Shown here: one piece after another, positions 8,270 through 16,397 of the stretch | Layout: the number at the start of each line of letters is the position of its first letter | How positions within the stretch are numbered: the first letter of the stretch is position 1 | Source: Ralstonia sp. ASV6 | GTDB taxonomy: Bacteria; Pseudomonadota; Gammaproteobacteria; Burkholderiales; Burkholderiaceae | DNA length: 55,618 bases | Reading direction: 5' to 3' | Assembly: GCF_016429285.1 (NCBI RefSeq) | Contig: NZ_JAELUI010000015.1 | Span: forward strand, 1-55,618 | Notes under the pieces: generated by a model | Database searches by the model: none | Told to the model about the DNA's origin: nothing | The model's input: only the letters and a program-made list of their open reading frames with translations | Program-made: the position numbers and the translations under genes

Positions 8270-8740
8270 TTGCGCTTTGAACACCTGGTGGAAGTCAACG
8301 ATCCACTGAACCCCCTCATCGACACGCTGACGCTGAACCAGATCTGGCAAGGCCTGGTGCTGCGCGTGCGGGAACAGACTGAATTTGTCGAAAGCCTGGA
8401 CGAATGCATCATCACTGCGGAAGGCGATGGCTGGATCGAGCGAGAGCTGCGTTTCGGCAAGGCGCGCATTCAGGATCGCGTGACCCTCGAACCGCACAAG
8501 CGCGTGACCTATACGACCGCAGCCACGGGCGAGCACGCTGGCGGCTCGCTCACCATGACGATCGAGACAAACGACGCCAATGCGACGTTCATCCGCTTCG
8601 TCTACGACACCACGCTGCCCAGCGCCGATGAAACGGGCGACACGCGCTATTCCGAGATCGTCAAATCGGCCTATCGCGAAAGCGATATCGATACCGTGCG
8701 CCGCATTCGTGAGATTGCCGCCACTGGCCGCCTCGGCTAA
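8270..8740 (+). CDS. DUF1857 / AtaL-like SRPBCC-fold protein
   Basis: This small protein of about 156 residues belongs to the DUF1857 group of START/SRPBCC-like folds. It begins RFEHLVEVNDPLNP and runs through NQIWQGLVLRVREQTEFV and LDECIITAEGDGWIERELRFGKARIQDRVTLEPHKRVTY. The biochemical role is unknown; these folds usually bind a hydrophobic ligand in a central cavity. Start choice: an ATG at 8243 is in frame but has no ribosome-binding site. GGAGG at 8260-8264 stands five bases before an in-frame TTG at 8270, where the family homology starts, so I prefer TTG. Using 8243 would add nine residues. The gene lies directly after the aceB terminator. Confidence 0.8.
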   Translation: MRFEHLVEVNDPLNPLIDTLTLNQIWQGLVLRVREQTEFVESLDECIITAEGDGWIERELRFGKARIQDRVTLEPHKRVTYTTAATGEHAGGSLTMTIETNDANATFIRFVYDTTLPSADETGDTRYSEIVKSAYRESDIDTVRRIREIAATGRLG

Positions 8741-8824
8741 TTGCTTCACCGCCCGCCTGATGCGTGGAGGACGCACCGGGCAGGGTTTGTCCCCCAAGTC
8801 GTCTCACATCACTAGAACGAGACC

Positions 8825-10282
8825 ATGACGACATTTACGCCCACCCTGGAGGCCCTGCGTGCTCGCTACGGCGAGCGCTTCAAGTGGCTCGTATTGTTCA
8901 CGCTGATGGTGGGCGCGGTGTCGTCCGTCATCTCGGCCACCATCGTCAATGTGGCGATTCCCGATCTGAGCCGGCATTTCGTTCTCGGGCAGGAGCGCGC
9001 GCAGTGGGTGTCCGCCAGCTTCATGGTGGCGATGACGCTGGCGATGCTGCTCACGCCGTGGCTGCTATTGCGCTTCGGCCTGCGACGTACTTTTGTCGGG
9101 GCGTTGTTGCTGCTCGGGCTGGGCGGATTGGCCGGGGGGCTGTCGCCCAACTACGAGGTGATGATCGCCATGCGGGTGGTGGAAGGCATTGCCGCTGGCG
9201 TCATGCAGCCGTTGCCCAATATCCTGATCCTGCGCGTGTTTCCTGAGCGGGAGCAGGGCAAGGCGTTCGGTCTGTTCGGTTTTGGTGTGGTGCTGGCGCC
9301 AGCGGTGGGCCCAAGCGTGGGCGGCTTTCTGGTGGAGCTGTTCGGCTGGCGCTCGATCTTTTTCGTGGTGGTGCCGTTCACGCTGCTGGGCTGGGTGATG
9401 GCGCGGCGCTTCATGGCGCTCAATTCATCCATGGCGGGGGAGCCCAAGCCGCTCGATTGGCGAGGTCTGCTGCTGATCGGCGCGGCCACGGTGTCGCTGC
9501 TCAACGGGCTTGTGGCGCTGCATTCCGATGCCGTACATGGTGTCATGCTGATGGCCGTGGCGGCAGCATGTGTGGTGGGTTTCATCTTCTGGCAGCGGCG
9601 GGTGGAGTCGCCATTGCTGGATCTGCGGCTGTTCAGCTACCGGCAGTTTGCGATGGGGGCGGTGGTCGCCTTTATCTACGGAGCGGGGTTGTACGGCTCG
9701 ACGTATCTGGTGCCGGTGTATATGCAGGTGGCACTGGCCTATGCGCCGTCGCGTGCGGGGCTGGTCTTGCTGCCGGCCGGGTTGGTGCTGGCCGTGACGA
9801 TCATCCTGGCGGGGCGCCTGACCAATCGCATCGAGCCGTTCCGGCTAGTGTCGTTCGGGTTGGCTGCGCTGGCAGTGTCCTTCTTCCTGATGGCCACCAA
9901 CACCCGCGCGACGAGCTATTTGTTGCTGATCGCCATTGCCGTTGTTGGCCGGATCGGGCTGGGTTTCGTGCTGCCATCATTGAGCCTGGGTGCCATGCGC
10001 GGTGTGGATTTCACACTGATCCCGCAGGGTTCCAGCGCCGTCAATTTCCTGCGCCAGCTCGGCGGGGCGATTGGCGTGTCGGCCACGGGCATCTTCCTGC
10101 AATGGCGGCTCGCGTCACGCGGCATTGAGACCATCCATGGCGCCGCGGTTGATCCGGAAGCACGCATTCTCGCCTTCGATGAGACATTCATCTTCCTTGG
10201 CACACTGTGCGCACTGGCGGTGCTGGCTGCGTGGCGCATGCGGCGGCGCGAGGTGGCATCCGCCATTCCCGCCGCGCAATAA
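8825..10282 (+). CDS. MFS drug-resistance transporter, DHA2 (14-TM) family
   Basis: This 485-residue inner-membrane exporter is of the EmrB/QacA type. Hydrophobic segments number about fourteen. Characteristic motifs are FTLMVGAVSSVISATIVNVAIPDLSRHF in TM1, WVSASFMVAMTLAMLLTPWL in TM2, the loop LLRFGLRRTF, and motif C-like GFGVVLAPAVGPSVGGFLVELFGWRSIFFVVVPF in TM5-6. Such pumps export hydrophobic drugs by proton antiport. No membrane-fusion (EmrA) partner or TetR regulator is adjacent, so the substrate is open. The ATG follows GAACGAG. A bidirectional terminator separates it from the convergent acyl-CoA-binding protein gene. Confidence 0.9.
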   Translation: MTTFTPTLEALRARYGERFKWLVLFTLMVGAVSSVISATIVNVAIPDLSRHFVLGQERAQWVSASFMVAMTLAMLLTPWLLLRFGLRRTFVGALLLLGLGGLAGGLSPNYEVMIAMRVVEGIAAGVMQPLPNILILRVFPEREQGKAFGLFGFGVVLAPAVGPSVGGFLVELFGWRSIFFVVVPFTLLGWVMARRFMALNSSMAGEPKPLDWRGLLLIGAATVSLLNGLVALHSDAVHGVMLMAVAAACVVGFIFWQRRVESPLLDLRLFSYRQFAMGAVVAFIYGAGLYGSTYLVPVYMQVALAYAPSRAGLVLLPAGLVLAVTIILAGRLTNRIEPFRLVSFGLAALAVSFFLMATNTRATSYLLLIAIAVVGRIGLGFVLPSLSLGAMRGVDFTLIPQGSSAVNFLRQLGGAIGVSATGIFLQWRLASRGIETIHGAAVDPEARILAFDETFIFLGTLCALAVLAAWRMRRREVASAIPAAQ

Positions 10283-10309
10283 AAAAACCGGGCACAAGGC
10301 CCGGTTTTT
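10283..10309. terminator. Bidirectional intrinsic terminator
   Basis: AAAAACCGGGC (10283-10293) and GCCCGGTTTTT (10299-10309) pair fully around a 5-base loop. The A- and T-tracts let it serve both the MFS gene and the convergent acyl-CoA-binding protein gene. Confidence 0.88.
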
Positions 10310-10327
10310 CGTCTGACGAGGCAACGA

Positions 10328-10597
10328 TCAGGTCGTCGCGCCGCTCTTCAGTTCTTCGACGAGGTCGATGTACTTCTGCTTGGCGTCGTCTTGCGAGGTG
10401 CCCTTCAGGCCTTCCCACGCTTCAAACTTGTAGCGGCCGACGATGTCGGTGAAGCCCGGCTTGTCGCCGTGCGCATCGCCTTCGCTGCCTTGCTTGAAGA
10501 GGGCGTACAGACGCAGCAGCGTCATGTTGGCGGGGCGCTCGGAGAGGCCCTTGACGTCGATCTGGGCTTGGTCGAAACGGGCTTGCAGGTCGCTCAT
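10328..10597 (-). CDS. Acyl-CoA-binding protein
   Basis: This 89-residue protein spans a single ACBP four-helix domain. It reads MSDLQARFDQAQIDVKGL, then NMTLLRLYALFKQGSEGDA, KPGFTDIVGRYKFEAWEGLKGTSQDDAKQKYIDLVEEL. The conserved YALFKQ, Lys and FxAWxxxKG elements bind the CoA head group. ACBP buffers medium- and long-chain acyl-CoA in the cytosol. A much longer reading frame (to 11515) covers the same stop, but its upstream part is antisense to tsaB and is not coding. The ATG at 10597 gives exactly the family length. The gene is divergent from tsaB across a 162-base gap. Confidence 0.93.
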   Translation of the reverse strand: MSDLQARFDQAQIDVKGLSERPANMTLLRLYALFKQGSEGDAHGDKPGFTDIVGRYKFEAWEGLKGTSQDDAKQKYIDLVEELKSGATT

Positions 10598-10759
10598 GAT
10601 GATTCCCGGCTGAAAACAATGGTCCGGCGATGATAGCGCCGGGGTCGCGCGGTCGGGCCGTTTGAATTCGAGGATGCCTTCGGTTTTCCGCTCACGTTTG
10701 CCCATAGGGTGGTGTCGGTTTGCGCATTCAGCCGTCACACCAGCCGGTACAATGCCGCC

Positions 10760-11497
10760 ATGCCCTGGATTCTTGCTTTCGATACCTCCACCGAGTTCTG
10801 TTCCGTCGCCCTTGGTGACGGCACGCGCACGCTGTTCCGCCATGAGCACACCGGCGCGCGCTCCAGCAGCCGTGTGCTGCCGGCCGCCGGCGAATTGCTG
10901 GCCGAGGCCGGCATCGCCCTGGCCGATTGTGCAGCGATTGCCTTTGGCGCAGGGCCCGGCTCCTTTACTGGGCTGCGTACTGCTTGCGGTGTCGCGCAGG
11001 GTCTGGCGTTTGGCGCCGACTTGCCGGTGGTGCCGGTCAACTCCCTGGTGGCATGCGCGGAGCAGACACGAACAACATTGCCAGCCGGTACGGCGGTGAC
11101 GGTTGCACTCGATGCGCGGATGGACGAGTGCTACTGGGCCAGCTTCGTCCCCGCCCATGCTGCACAGGATGCTTCGGGCTGGCATGCGCTTTCGGCCATC
11201 CAGGTGGGCGCCCCACAGACCGTGATCGCGCCGTCGCAGCCATATTGGCTGGTCGGCAATGCTGCCACGGTATTCGGCGATCAACTGGCCGCTGCGACCG
11301 GCGCGGCCGCCGTGCTGCCCGAGGTGGCGCCGCATGCGCGCGAGATCGTCATGCTCGGGTTGCGCCTGCTGGCTGCCGGCCACACGGTCCGCCCCGAGGA
11401 TGCCGCTCCGCTGTATGTGCGTGACAAGGTTGCACTCACCATCGAAGAGCGCCAGGCCGTACAGCAGGCCAAGGCTGCGGCAGGACTCCGCGCATGA
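10760..11497 (+). CDS. tsaB: tRNA threonylcarbamoyladenosine biosynthesis protein TsaB
   Basis: This 245-residue protein is an ASKHA-fold pseudo-enzyme that pairs with TsaD, and with TsaE, to make the N6-threonylcarbamoyladenosine at position 37 of ANN-decoding tRNAs. It opens with WILAFDTSTEFCSVAL and carries the family hallmark FGAGPGSFTGLRTACGVAQGLAFG. An earlier in-frame start at 10709 would add 17 unrelated residues, so the ATG at 10760 is chosen. Its stop overlaps the rimI start (ATGA, 11494-11497), implying translational coupling. tsaB-rimI adjacency is widespread in proteobacteria. Confidence 0.95.
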   Translation: MPWILAFDTSTEFCSVALGDGTRTLFRHEHTGARSSSRVLPAAGELLAEAGIALADCAAIAFGAGPGSFTGLRTACGVAQGLAFGADLPVVPVNSLVACAEQTRTTLPAGTAVTVALDARMDECYWASFVPAHAAQDASGWHALSAIQVGAPQTVIAPSQPYWLVGNAATVFGDQLAAATGAAAVLPEVAPHAREIVMLGLRLLAAGHTVRPEDAAPLYVRDKVALTIEERQAVQQAKAAAGLRA

Positions 11498-12021
11498 GCC
11501 TGATCGACAACGCATTGGCCAGTGTGACTGCGCAAACGCCGCTGCCGGCTGGCTGGCGTACCGAACGCATGACGGCGCTGGACCTGAGCGGCGTGGCTGC
11601 CATCGAGCAAGTCGCGTTTGCGTTTCCCTGGTCGCGCGGTAACTTCGAGGACTCGCTCAAGTCGGGTCACGTTGGCATCGTGCTGCGTGATGGTGGCAAC
11701 GAAGTCGCGGGCTATCTGATCCTGATGCCGGTAGTTGACGAGATGCACCTGCTGAACGTGACGGTGGCCCCCGTCTGGCAGCGGCAGGGGCTGGGGCGTT
11801 GGCTACTGCGTCTGGCAGTGGCGCTGACGCTTGCACATGGTTTCAGCAGCCTGCTACTGGAAGTGCGGCCGTCCAATACCGGCGCGATTGCGCTGTATCG
11901 CCGTGTCGGGTTTGCCGAGATTGGCCGCCGCAAGCGCTATTACCCGGCCGAGAACAACACGCGCGAAGATGCGCTCGTCATGCGCATCGTCTGTGAAGCA
12001 AGCGGGGTGGAGGCAGCATGA
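11494..12021 (+). CDS. rimI: Ribosomal protein bS18-alanine N-acetyltransferase
   Basis: This 175-residue GNAT acetyltransferase acetylates the N-terminal alanine of ribosomal protein S18. The acetyl-CoA loop is visible in NVTVAPVWQRQGLGRWLL, and the C-terminal GNAT region in LLEVRPSNTGAIALYRRVGFAEIGRRKRYYP with the RimI-type ending NTREDALVM. About 20 residues of extra N-terminus precede the domain. The gene overlaps tsaB by four bases and the uracil-DNA glycosylase gene by four bases (ATGA at both junctions), so all three are read from one message. Confidence 0.93.
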   Translation: MSLIDNALASVTAQTPLPAGWRTERMTALDLSGVAAIEQVAFAFPWSRGNFEDSLKSGHVGIVLRDGGNEVAGYLILMPVVDEMHLLNVTVAPVWQRQGLGRWLLRLAVALTLAHGFSSLLLEVRPSNTGAIALYRRVGFAEIGRRKRYYPAENNTREDALVMRIVCEASGVEAA

Positions 12022-12824
12022 ATCGTCGATCTCGCATGCTGGAGGCGCTGGGCGTTTCCAGCGAATGGGTACTGCGCGGCGCCGAGCCGGCCGGGGTGGA
12101 GGTTGCTGAGATCGTCGAGGTTGCCGTTACTGAACCGGTTGCCGCTGAGGTTGCGGTGGCGGCCCAGGAACTCGCTGTCGCGCGCGCCGAGGTGCATGAA
12201 GTGGCTCATGCAACCGATGCGCCGAACGACGCTGCCGCGCCCCGCGCGCAACGCATTGCAGCGTTTGACTGGGCACAGCTGGAAGACGCCGTTTCCAACT
12301 GCACATCGTGCAAGTTGTGCGAGCGTCGCACCAACACGGTCTTTGGTGTCGGTGACCGCCAGGCCGAGTGGATGCTGATCGGCGAGGCCCCAGGCGAGAA
12401 CGAAGATAAGCAAGGTGAGCCCTTTGTCGGTCAGGCCGGCAAGCTGCTCGACAGCATGCTGCGCGCTGTGGGCCTCTCGCGTGAGAAAGGCGTGTTCATC
12501 GCCAATGTGCTCAAGTGCCGTCCGCCCGGCAATCGTGATCCGGAACCGGATGAAGCGGCGATGTGCGATCCGTATCTCAAGCGCCAGATTGCGCTGGTCA
12601 AGCCCCGCATCATCGTTGTGCTGGGCCGCGTTGCCGCGCAGAACCTGCTGCAGACACAGACGGCTGTGAGCAAGCTGCGCGGCAAGGTGCACGAGGTGGA
12701 AGGCGTGCCCGTGGTGGTGACGTATCACCCGGCTTACCTGTTGCGCACGCTCACTGACAAGGCCCGCGCGTGGGAAGACCTGTGCCTCGCGCGCAAGGTC
12801 TATGCAGAGCACGGTGGCCAATAG
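12018..12824 (+). CDS. Family 4 uracil-DNA glycosylase, 4Fe-4S type
   Basis: This 268-residue DNA-repair enzyme removes uracil from DNA. The iron-sulphur ligands of family 4 can be placed at Cys95, Cys98, Cys167 and Cys183 (C-x2-C ... C-x15-C). The active-site motif [18 protein letters not shown] spans about 121-138 and the second motif YHPAYLLR about 236-243. The first 80 residues are not part of the fold: residues 25-65 are almost only Val, Ala and Glu, a low-complexity extension. The gene is coupled to rimI by an ATGA overlap and ends eight bases before a convergent LysE gene. The catalytic part has the usual length. Confidence 0.93.
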   Translation: MNRRSRMLEALGVSSEWVLRGAEPAGVEVAEIVEVAVTEPVAAEVAVAAQELAVARAEVHEVAHATDAPNDAAAPRAQRIAAFDWAQLEDAVSNCTSCKLCERRTNTVFGVGDRQAEWMLIGEAPGENEDKQGEPFVGQAGKLLDSMLRAVGLSREKGVFIANVLKCRPPGNRDPEPDEAAMCDPYLKRQIALVKPRIIVVLGRVAAQNLLQTQTAVSKLRGKVHEVEGVPVVVTYHPAYLLRTLTDKARAWEDLCLARKVYAEHGGQ

Positions 12825-12832
12825 CATCGCAC

Positions 12833-13438
12833 TCAGGTGAGGGCGACATACGTTGCCACGCCGAGCATGCACAGCCCGAATATCCATCCCTGAATGCGCA
12901 GCGCCCGCGGTGAGCGCAAGCGCTGCAGCACGACCTTGCCGCCCGCAATCCACGGAAAGTGGCACGCCACGCAAACGACCAAGAAGGCCGCCGTGAGCAG
13001 CATCACCTGCGTTGCCATGCCCGCACCAGGCTTGAGGAACTGCGCGAACATCACGACGATCATCGAGTGGATCTTCGGGTTGACCATGACGCAGAAGAAG
13101 CCCGCACCGAAACCCAGGCACGAGGTATCGCGCTCTTCCGCAGTGCCCTTGGCCGACGGCATCAGGAAGCCCTTGGCGAGATAGAGCAGATACAGCACGC
13201 CTACCCATTTCAACGCTTGTTCGATGGCCGGATAGTCGTGCAGCACGCGGCCGAGCCCGAGGCCGTAGATCAGACACAGCACCAGGTTGGCGGCTTCAAA
13301 GCCTAGCCAGAACGGTACCGAGCCGCGAATGCCGAAGCGCCCGCCAGTGGTCGCCAGCAATGTGTTGCCCGGGCCAGGGCTGATGACCATCGGAATGGCG
13401 TAGCCAAAAAAGGCGGCCCACAGTTCCCAAGCGAGCAT
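12833..13438 (-). CDS. LysE-family amino-acid exporter
   Basis: This inner-membrane protein of 201 residues has about six hydrophobic segments. LysE/RhtB hallmarks are FFGYAIPMVISPGPGNTLLATTGGRFGIRGSVPFWLGFEAANLV near the start and GFFCVMVNPKIHSMIVVMFAQFL in the middle. Members export amino acids or related small molecules. A longer frame reaches 13540, but the ATG at 13438 gives a normal hydrophobic start. The gene is divergent from a GcvA-type LysR gene; such pairs often have the regulator controlling the exporter, which I infer here. The transported amino acid is unknown. Confidence 0.88.
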   Translation of the reverse strand: MLAWELWAAFFGYAIPMVISPGPGNTLLATTGGRFGIRGSVPFWLGFEAANLVLCLIYGLGLGRVLHDYPAIEQALKWVGVLYLLYLAKGFLMPSAKGTAEERDTSCLGFGAGFFCVMVNPKIHSMIVVMFAQFLKPGAGMATQVMLLTAAFLVVCVACHFPWIAGGKVVLQRLRSPRALRIQGWIFGLCMLGVATYVALT

Positions 13439-13532
13439 GGTGTCGATCTCCAATGGCGATGGCGCGGTGTGCGCCGAAACCGTCATTAGACGGGCCACGC
13501 GATGTGGTGCAAAACGATCTATCCTCATGGCT

Positions 13533-13553
13533 TCGATCAACCTGGGTTATCGA
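13533..13553. promoter_or_regulatory. Dyad TCGAT-N11-ATCGA, LysR-type T-N11-A box
   Basis: TCGAT (13533-13537) and ATCGA (13549-13553) are exact inverted copies separated by 11 bases. They lie between the divergent lysE and lysR genes and end ten bases before the chosen lysR start. It fits the LysR-regulator recognition rule and is a likely autoregulatory site. Confidence 0.5.
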
Positions 13554-13562
13554 GCAAACACG

Positions 13563-14438
13563 ATGCGACGACTGCCGCCGTTGGGGGCGCTGCGGGCTTT
13601 CGAGGCAGCCGCGCGCCACCTGAGCTTCACCCGCGCTGCTGCGGAGCTCTGCGTTACGCAAGCGGCTATCAGCCATCAGGTGCGGCAGTTGGAGGACTGG
13701 CTTGGCTTGAAGCTGTTTGCCCGGCGTGGTCATGCGCTGACGTTGACGGTGGAAGGGGGCAGTTATCTATCCGAGCTGACGCATCTGTTCGACGGTCTGG
13801 CGGAGGCGACTGCGCGCTTGAGCGGGCGCTCGCAAGATACGCTGCGCATCACCGCGTTGCCGTCGTTTGCGTCACGCTGGTTGCTGCCGAGGCTGGGCGG
13901 CTTCCGCGCGCAGCATCCGGAGATCGAGCTGAAACTGACTACCTCCACCACGCTGTGGGCCCACACCGACGACAGCTTCGACATTGGCATCCGCTCGGGG
14001 CTGGGCCGCTGGCCCGGCCTGAAAGCCGACCTCATCGCACGTGAGTACCTGAGCCCCGTGTGCAGCCCGGCGTTGCGCGAATCATTGGCAGCGCCGACCG
14101 ACCTGCGCCATGCCACGCTGCTGCATGACGAACCCAAGGGCGCTTGGCGCGCTTGGTTCGAGCACGCCGGTGTGACCCCGCCCCGGCGGACATCGGGCGT
14201 GGTCTTCAACGATGCGGGGATGGTCCTGCAGGCGGCCGTAGAGGGCCAGGGCGTGGCGTTGGGCCGGTTGCTGCTTGCTGCGGATGATCTGGCGGCCGGG
14301 CGGCTGGTGCAGCCGTTCGACGTGAGCATGCCGAACGACTTCAGCTACTGGCTGGTGTATCCGCGTGCCTCGGCTGGGCGGCCTGAGGTGGCGGCGTTTC
14401 GCGCGTGGCTCCTGGCGGAGGCGCGCGGCAACGCTTAG
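13563..14438 (+). CDS. LysR-family regulator, GcvA-like
   Basis: This is a 291-residue LysR regulator of the GcvA/AmpR subgroup. The start RRLPPLGALRAFEAAARHLSFTRAAAELCVTQAAISHQVRQLEDWLGLKLFARRGHALTLT is typical of that group, followed by an effector domain from about residue 92. Two further in-frame ATGs lie upstream (13437, 13527). The ATG at 13563 is chosen because family members begin at RLPPL and because a T-N11-A operator would otherwise lie inside the gene. It is divergent from the LysE exporter. The name GcvA would be premature, since no glycine-cleavage genes are nearby. Confidence 0.88.
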   Translation: MRRLPPLGALRAFEAAARHLSFTRAAAELCVTQAAISHQVRQLEDWLGLKLFARRGHALTLTVEGGSYLSELTHLFDGLAEATARLSGRSQDTLRITALPSFASRWLLPRLGGFRAQHPEIELKLTTSTTLWAHTDDSFDIGIRSGLGRWPGLKADLIAREYLSPVCSPALRESLAAPTDLRHATLLHDEPKGAWRAWFEHAGVTPPRRTSGVVFNDAGMVLQAAVEGQGVALGRLLLAADDLAAGRLVQPFDVSMPNDFSYWLVYPRASAGRPEVAAFRAWLLAEARGNA

Positions 14439-15751
14439 TGGTGCTTATCCTCGCCGATGAGGGCGGCGGTATGGAACAGCTTCTCGTTGATACGGTGCCG
14501 GCGCATCACCAGCGCCATCGTGATGCATACGAAGATGCCGAACGATACGATCACGATGCTCACCGGCACGTTGAACTTGATGAGCAGTGCGTACAGGCAC
14601 AGCATCAGCAGCACCGAAACGTTCTCGTTGAAGTTCTGCACGGCGATCGAGTGGCCCGCCGAGAGCAGCACGTGCCCACGGTGCTGCAGCAGCGCATTCA
14701 TCGGCACCACGAAGAAGCCCGACATTGCGCCCACGACCATCAAGAACAGGTAGGCGATCAGCATGTACAGCGGCAACTTGAACTCGCCGATGTGGAACGT
14801 GACTTCGGGAACCGTGTGCTTGGTGTAGAACGCCATCAGCATGACGACCGCGCCCATCGCCACGCCCACCGGCAACACATCGAGCGAGCGGCGCAGCGGG
14901 ATCTTCACCGCAGCCGCCATGGCGCCGGCGGCCACGCCCACGGCCACCACGGCCTGCAGGATGGCGCCCTGCGACAGGTTCAACTCAAGCGATTGCTCCG
15001 CCCACTTCAGCACGATGAACTGCAACGTGGCGCCTGCGCCCCAGAACAGTGTCGTCACCGCCAGCGAGATCTGGCCCAGTCGGTCGCGCCACAGCGCGTT
15101 GAAGCAGTCGGCAAATTCGGAGATCAGGCGTACCGGGTTCTTCTCTTGCTGCGGGTAGCGCGCACCCGTGTCGGGAATGCGCAGATTGAACAGCGCCGCG
15201 ATCAGGTAGATTGCCATGATGACGAGCATGGCCGCTTCCGCGGGCGTGTCGATGGCTTCCAAGCCGGGAATATCAAACGCCAACAGCCACGTCGACACAT
15301 GCTTGGAGATCAGCGCACCGCCCAGCACCGTGCCAAGGATGATCGAACTGACCGTAAGGCCTTCGATCCAGCCGTTGGCGGCAACCAGTTTTTCTGGGGG
15401 AAGCAGCTCGGTGAGGATGCCGTACTTGGCCGGAGAATATGCCGCCGCGCCAAAGCCCACGACGCCATATGCAAGCAGCGGATGCACGCCGGTGAGCATG
15501 ACGCCGCAGCCGATAAGTTTGATGGCATTGGTGATGAGCATCACGCGGCCCTTGGGCCGGGAGTCTGCAAAGGCGCCCACGAAGGCGGCAAGCAGAACGT
15601 AAGAGAGCACGAAGAACAGTTTGAGCAGCGGGGTCATCCACTGCGGCGCATGCATCTCTGTCAGAAGGGCGATGGCGGCGATGAGCAGCGCATTGTCGGC
15701 GAGCGACGAAAAAAACTGCGCCGCCATGATGGTGTAAAAGCCCTTCTTCAT
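14435..15751 (-). CDS. lplT: MFS lysophospholipid transporter, LplT-like
   Basis: This 438-residue membrane protein resembles LplT, which flips lysophospholipids inward for reacylation. It opens with KKGFYTIMAAQFFSSLADNALLIAAIALL and contains FVGAFADSRPKGRVMLITNAIKLIGCGVML and AYSPAKYGILTELLPPEKLVAANGWIEGLTVSSIILGTVLGG, the LplT/MFS signature. About twelve hydrophobic segments are present. The C-terminus is some 40 residues longer than in E. coli. The acyltransferase/acyl-ACP synthetase partner (aas) is not next to it here. The ATG at 15751 is preferred over a much longer frame whose extra 80 residues are Arg/Pro-rich and non-homologous. It ends four bases inside the end of the convergent lysR gene. 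Confidence 0.88.
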   Translation of the reverse strand: MKKGFYTIMAAQFFSSLADNALLIAAIALLTEMHAPQWMTPLLKLFFVLSYVLLAAFVGAFADSRPKGRVMLITNAIKLIGCGVMLTGVHPLLAYGVVGFGAAAYSPAKYGILTELLPPEKLVAANGWIEGLTVSSIILGTVLGGALISKHVSTWLLAFDIPGLEAIDTPAEAAMLVIMAIYLIAALFNLRIPDTGARYPQQEKNPVRLISEFADCFNALWRDRLGQISLAVTTLFWGAGATLQFIVLKWAEQSLELNLSQGAILQAVVAVGVAAGAMAAAVKIPLRRSLDVLPVGVAMGAVVMLMAFYTKHTVPEVTFHIGEFKLPLYMLIAYLFLMVVGAMSGFFVVPMNALLQHRGHVLLSAGHSIAVQNFNENVSVLLMLCLYALLIKFNVPVSIVIVSFGIFVCITMALVMRRHRINEKLFHTAALIGEDKHH

Positions 15752-16397
15752 ACCTTCGAATTCGTCCCCGTAGAGCGCGGTGCCAATCCCGTCTTCACGA
15801 CGCGCAGGCGCGGTGCCGGCGTGCGGAAGCTTCCCTCCCAGGCAGCCGGCTGCGCGATGCATCGGCTGACCGGCCGTGCAGCGCACAGGTGCGCGAGTGC
15901 GGCATGCATGCCGCCGCCCGCGCAGGCTCCCCTGGCTGTGGTTCCCTTTACCGGGCCGGTTCGGTGCTGCAAGACATGCATCGCCGGGCAACGGTGGGAA
16001 TCTTCACTGACAGGCGTCCGAGGCATGCGTTCCGCTCGGTGCGTCTTTTGGTCTCGCCTGCGCACATGGTCAAACCGGGTGCGATGCAGTCACGCAAAAA
16101 GAAGTGGCTGTTGCCCAACTTTCCTTATGCATCCAATGCATCACGTATGTTTTCCCATGCCTAAATTGAACGGCTTTATAACATGAAACTTGTGCGCTTC
16201 CGGTGACGGCGGCGCACTTTCTTTTTGGCCGATCGGCCCTCGGGCGCGAACCAGTTGGCGTCCTGTGGTCAAATAGAACGCTGATCGCTCGGGGCTGGCC
16301 GCTACGCGTTTGCCAGCCTCGCACTATTTATTGCATTGCAACATCGATGCCGCGCCACAAGCGCGCCATCGCTCCAACGTTCTGCAGGTTTGCCGTC
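15752..16397. other. 646-base non-coding gap between lplT and alr
   Basis: No convincing gene is visible here; open frames on both strands are short and compositionally antisense-like. The AT-rich part (about 16120-16200) contains TTATAA (16176-16181) and probably holds the lplT promoter, reading leftwards. A perfect palindrome GGCCGATCGGCC lies at 16227-16238. The alr promoter must lie between about 16240 and 16380, but no -35/-10 pair is clear. Confidence 0.5.

Noticed and set aside
14405-16186. A 593-residue open frame on the plus strand opposite lplT
   Set aside because: It is His/Gln/Arg-rich, shows no domain, and mirrors the codon bias of the well-recognised lplT gene on the other strand. 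It is a GC-rich shadow frame.
16227-16238. Palindrome GGCCGATCGGCC in the lplT-alr gap as a terminator or operator
   Set aside because: No T-run follows on either strand, and no second copy or nearby promoter supports an operator. It may be chance in GC-rich DNA.
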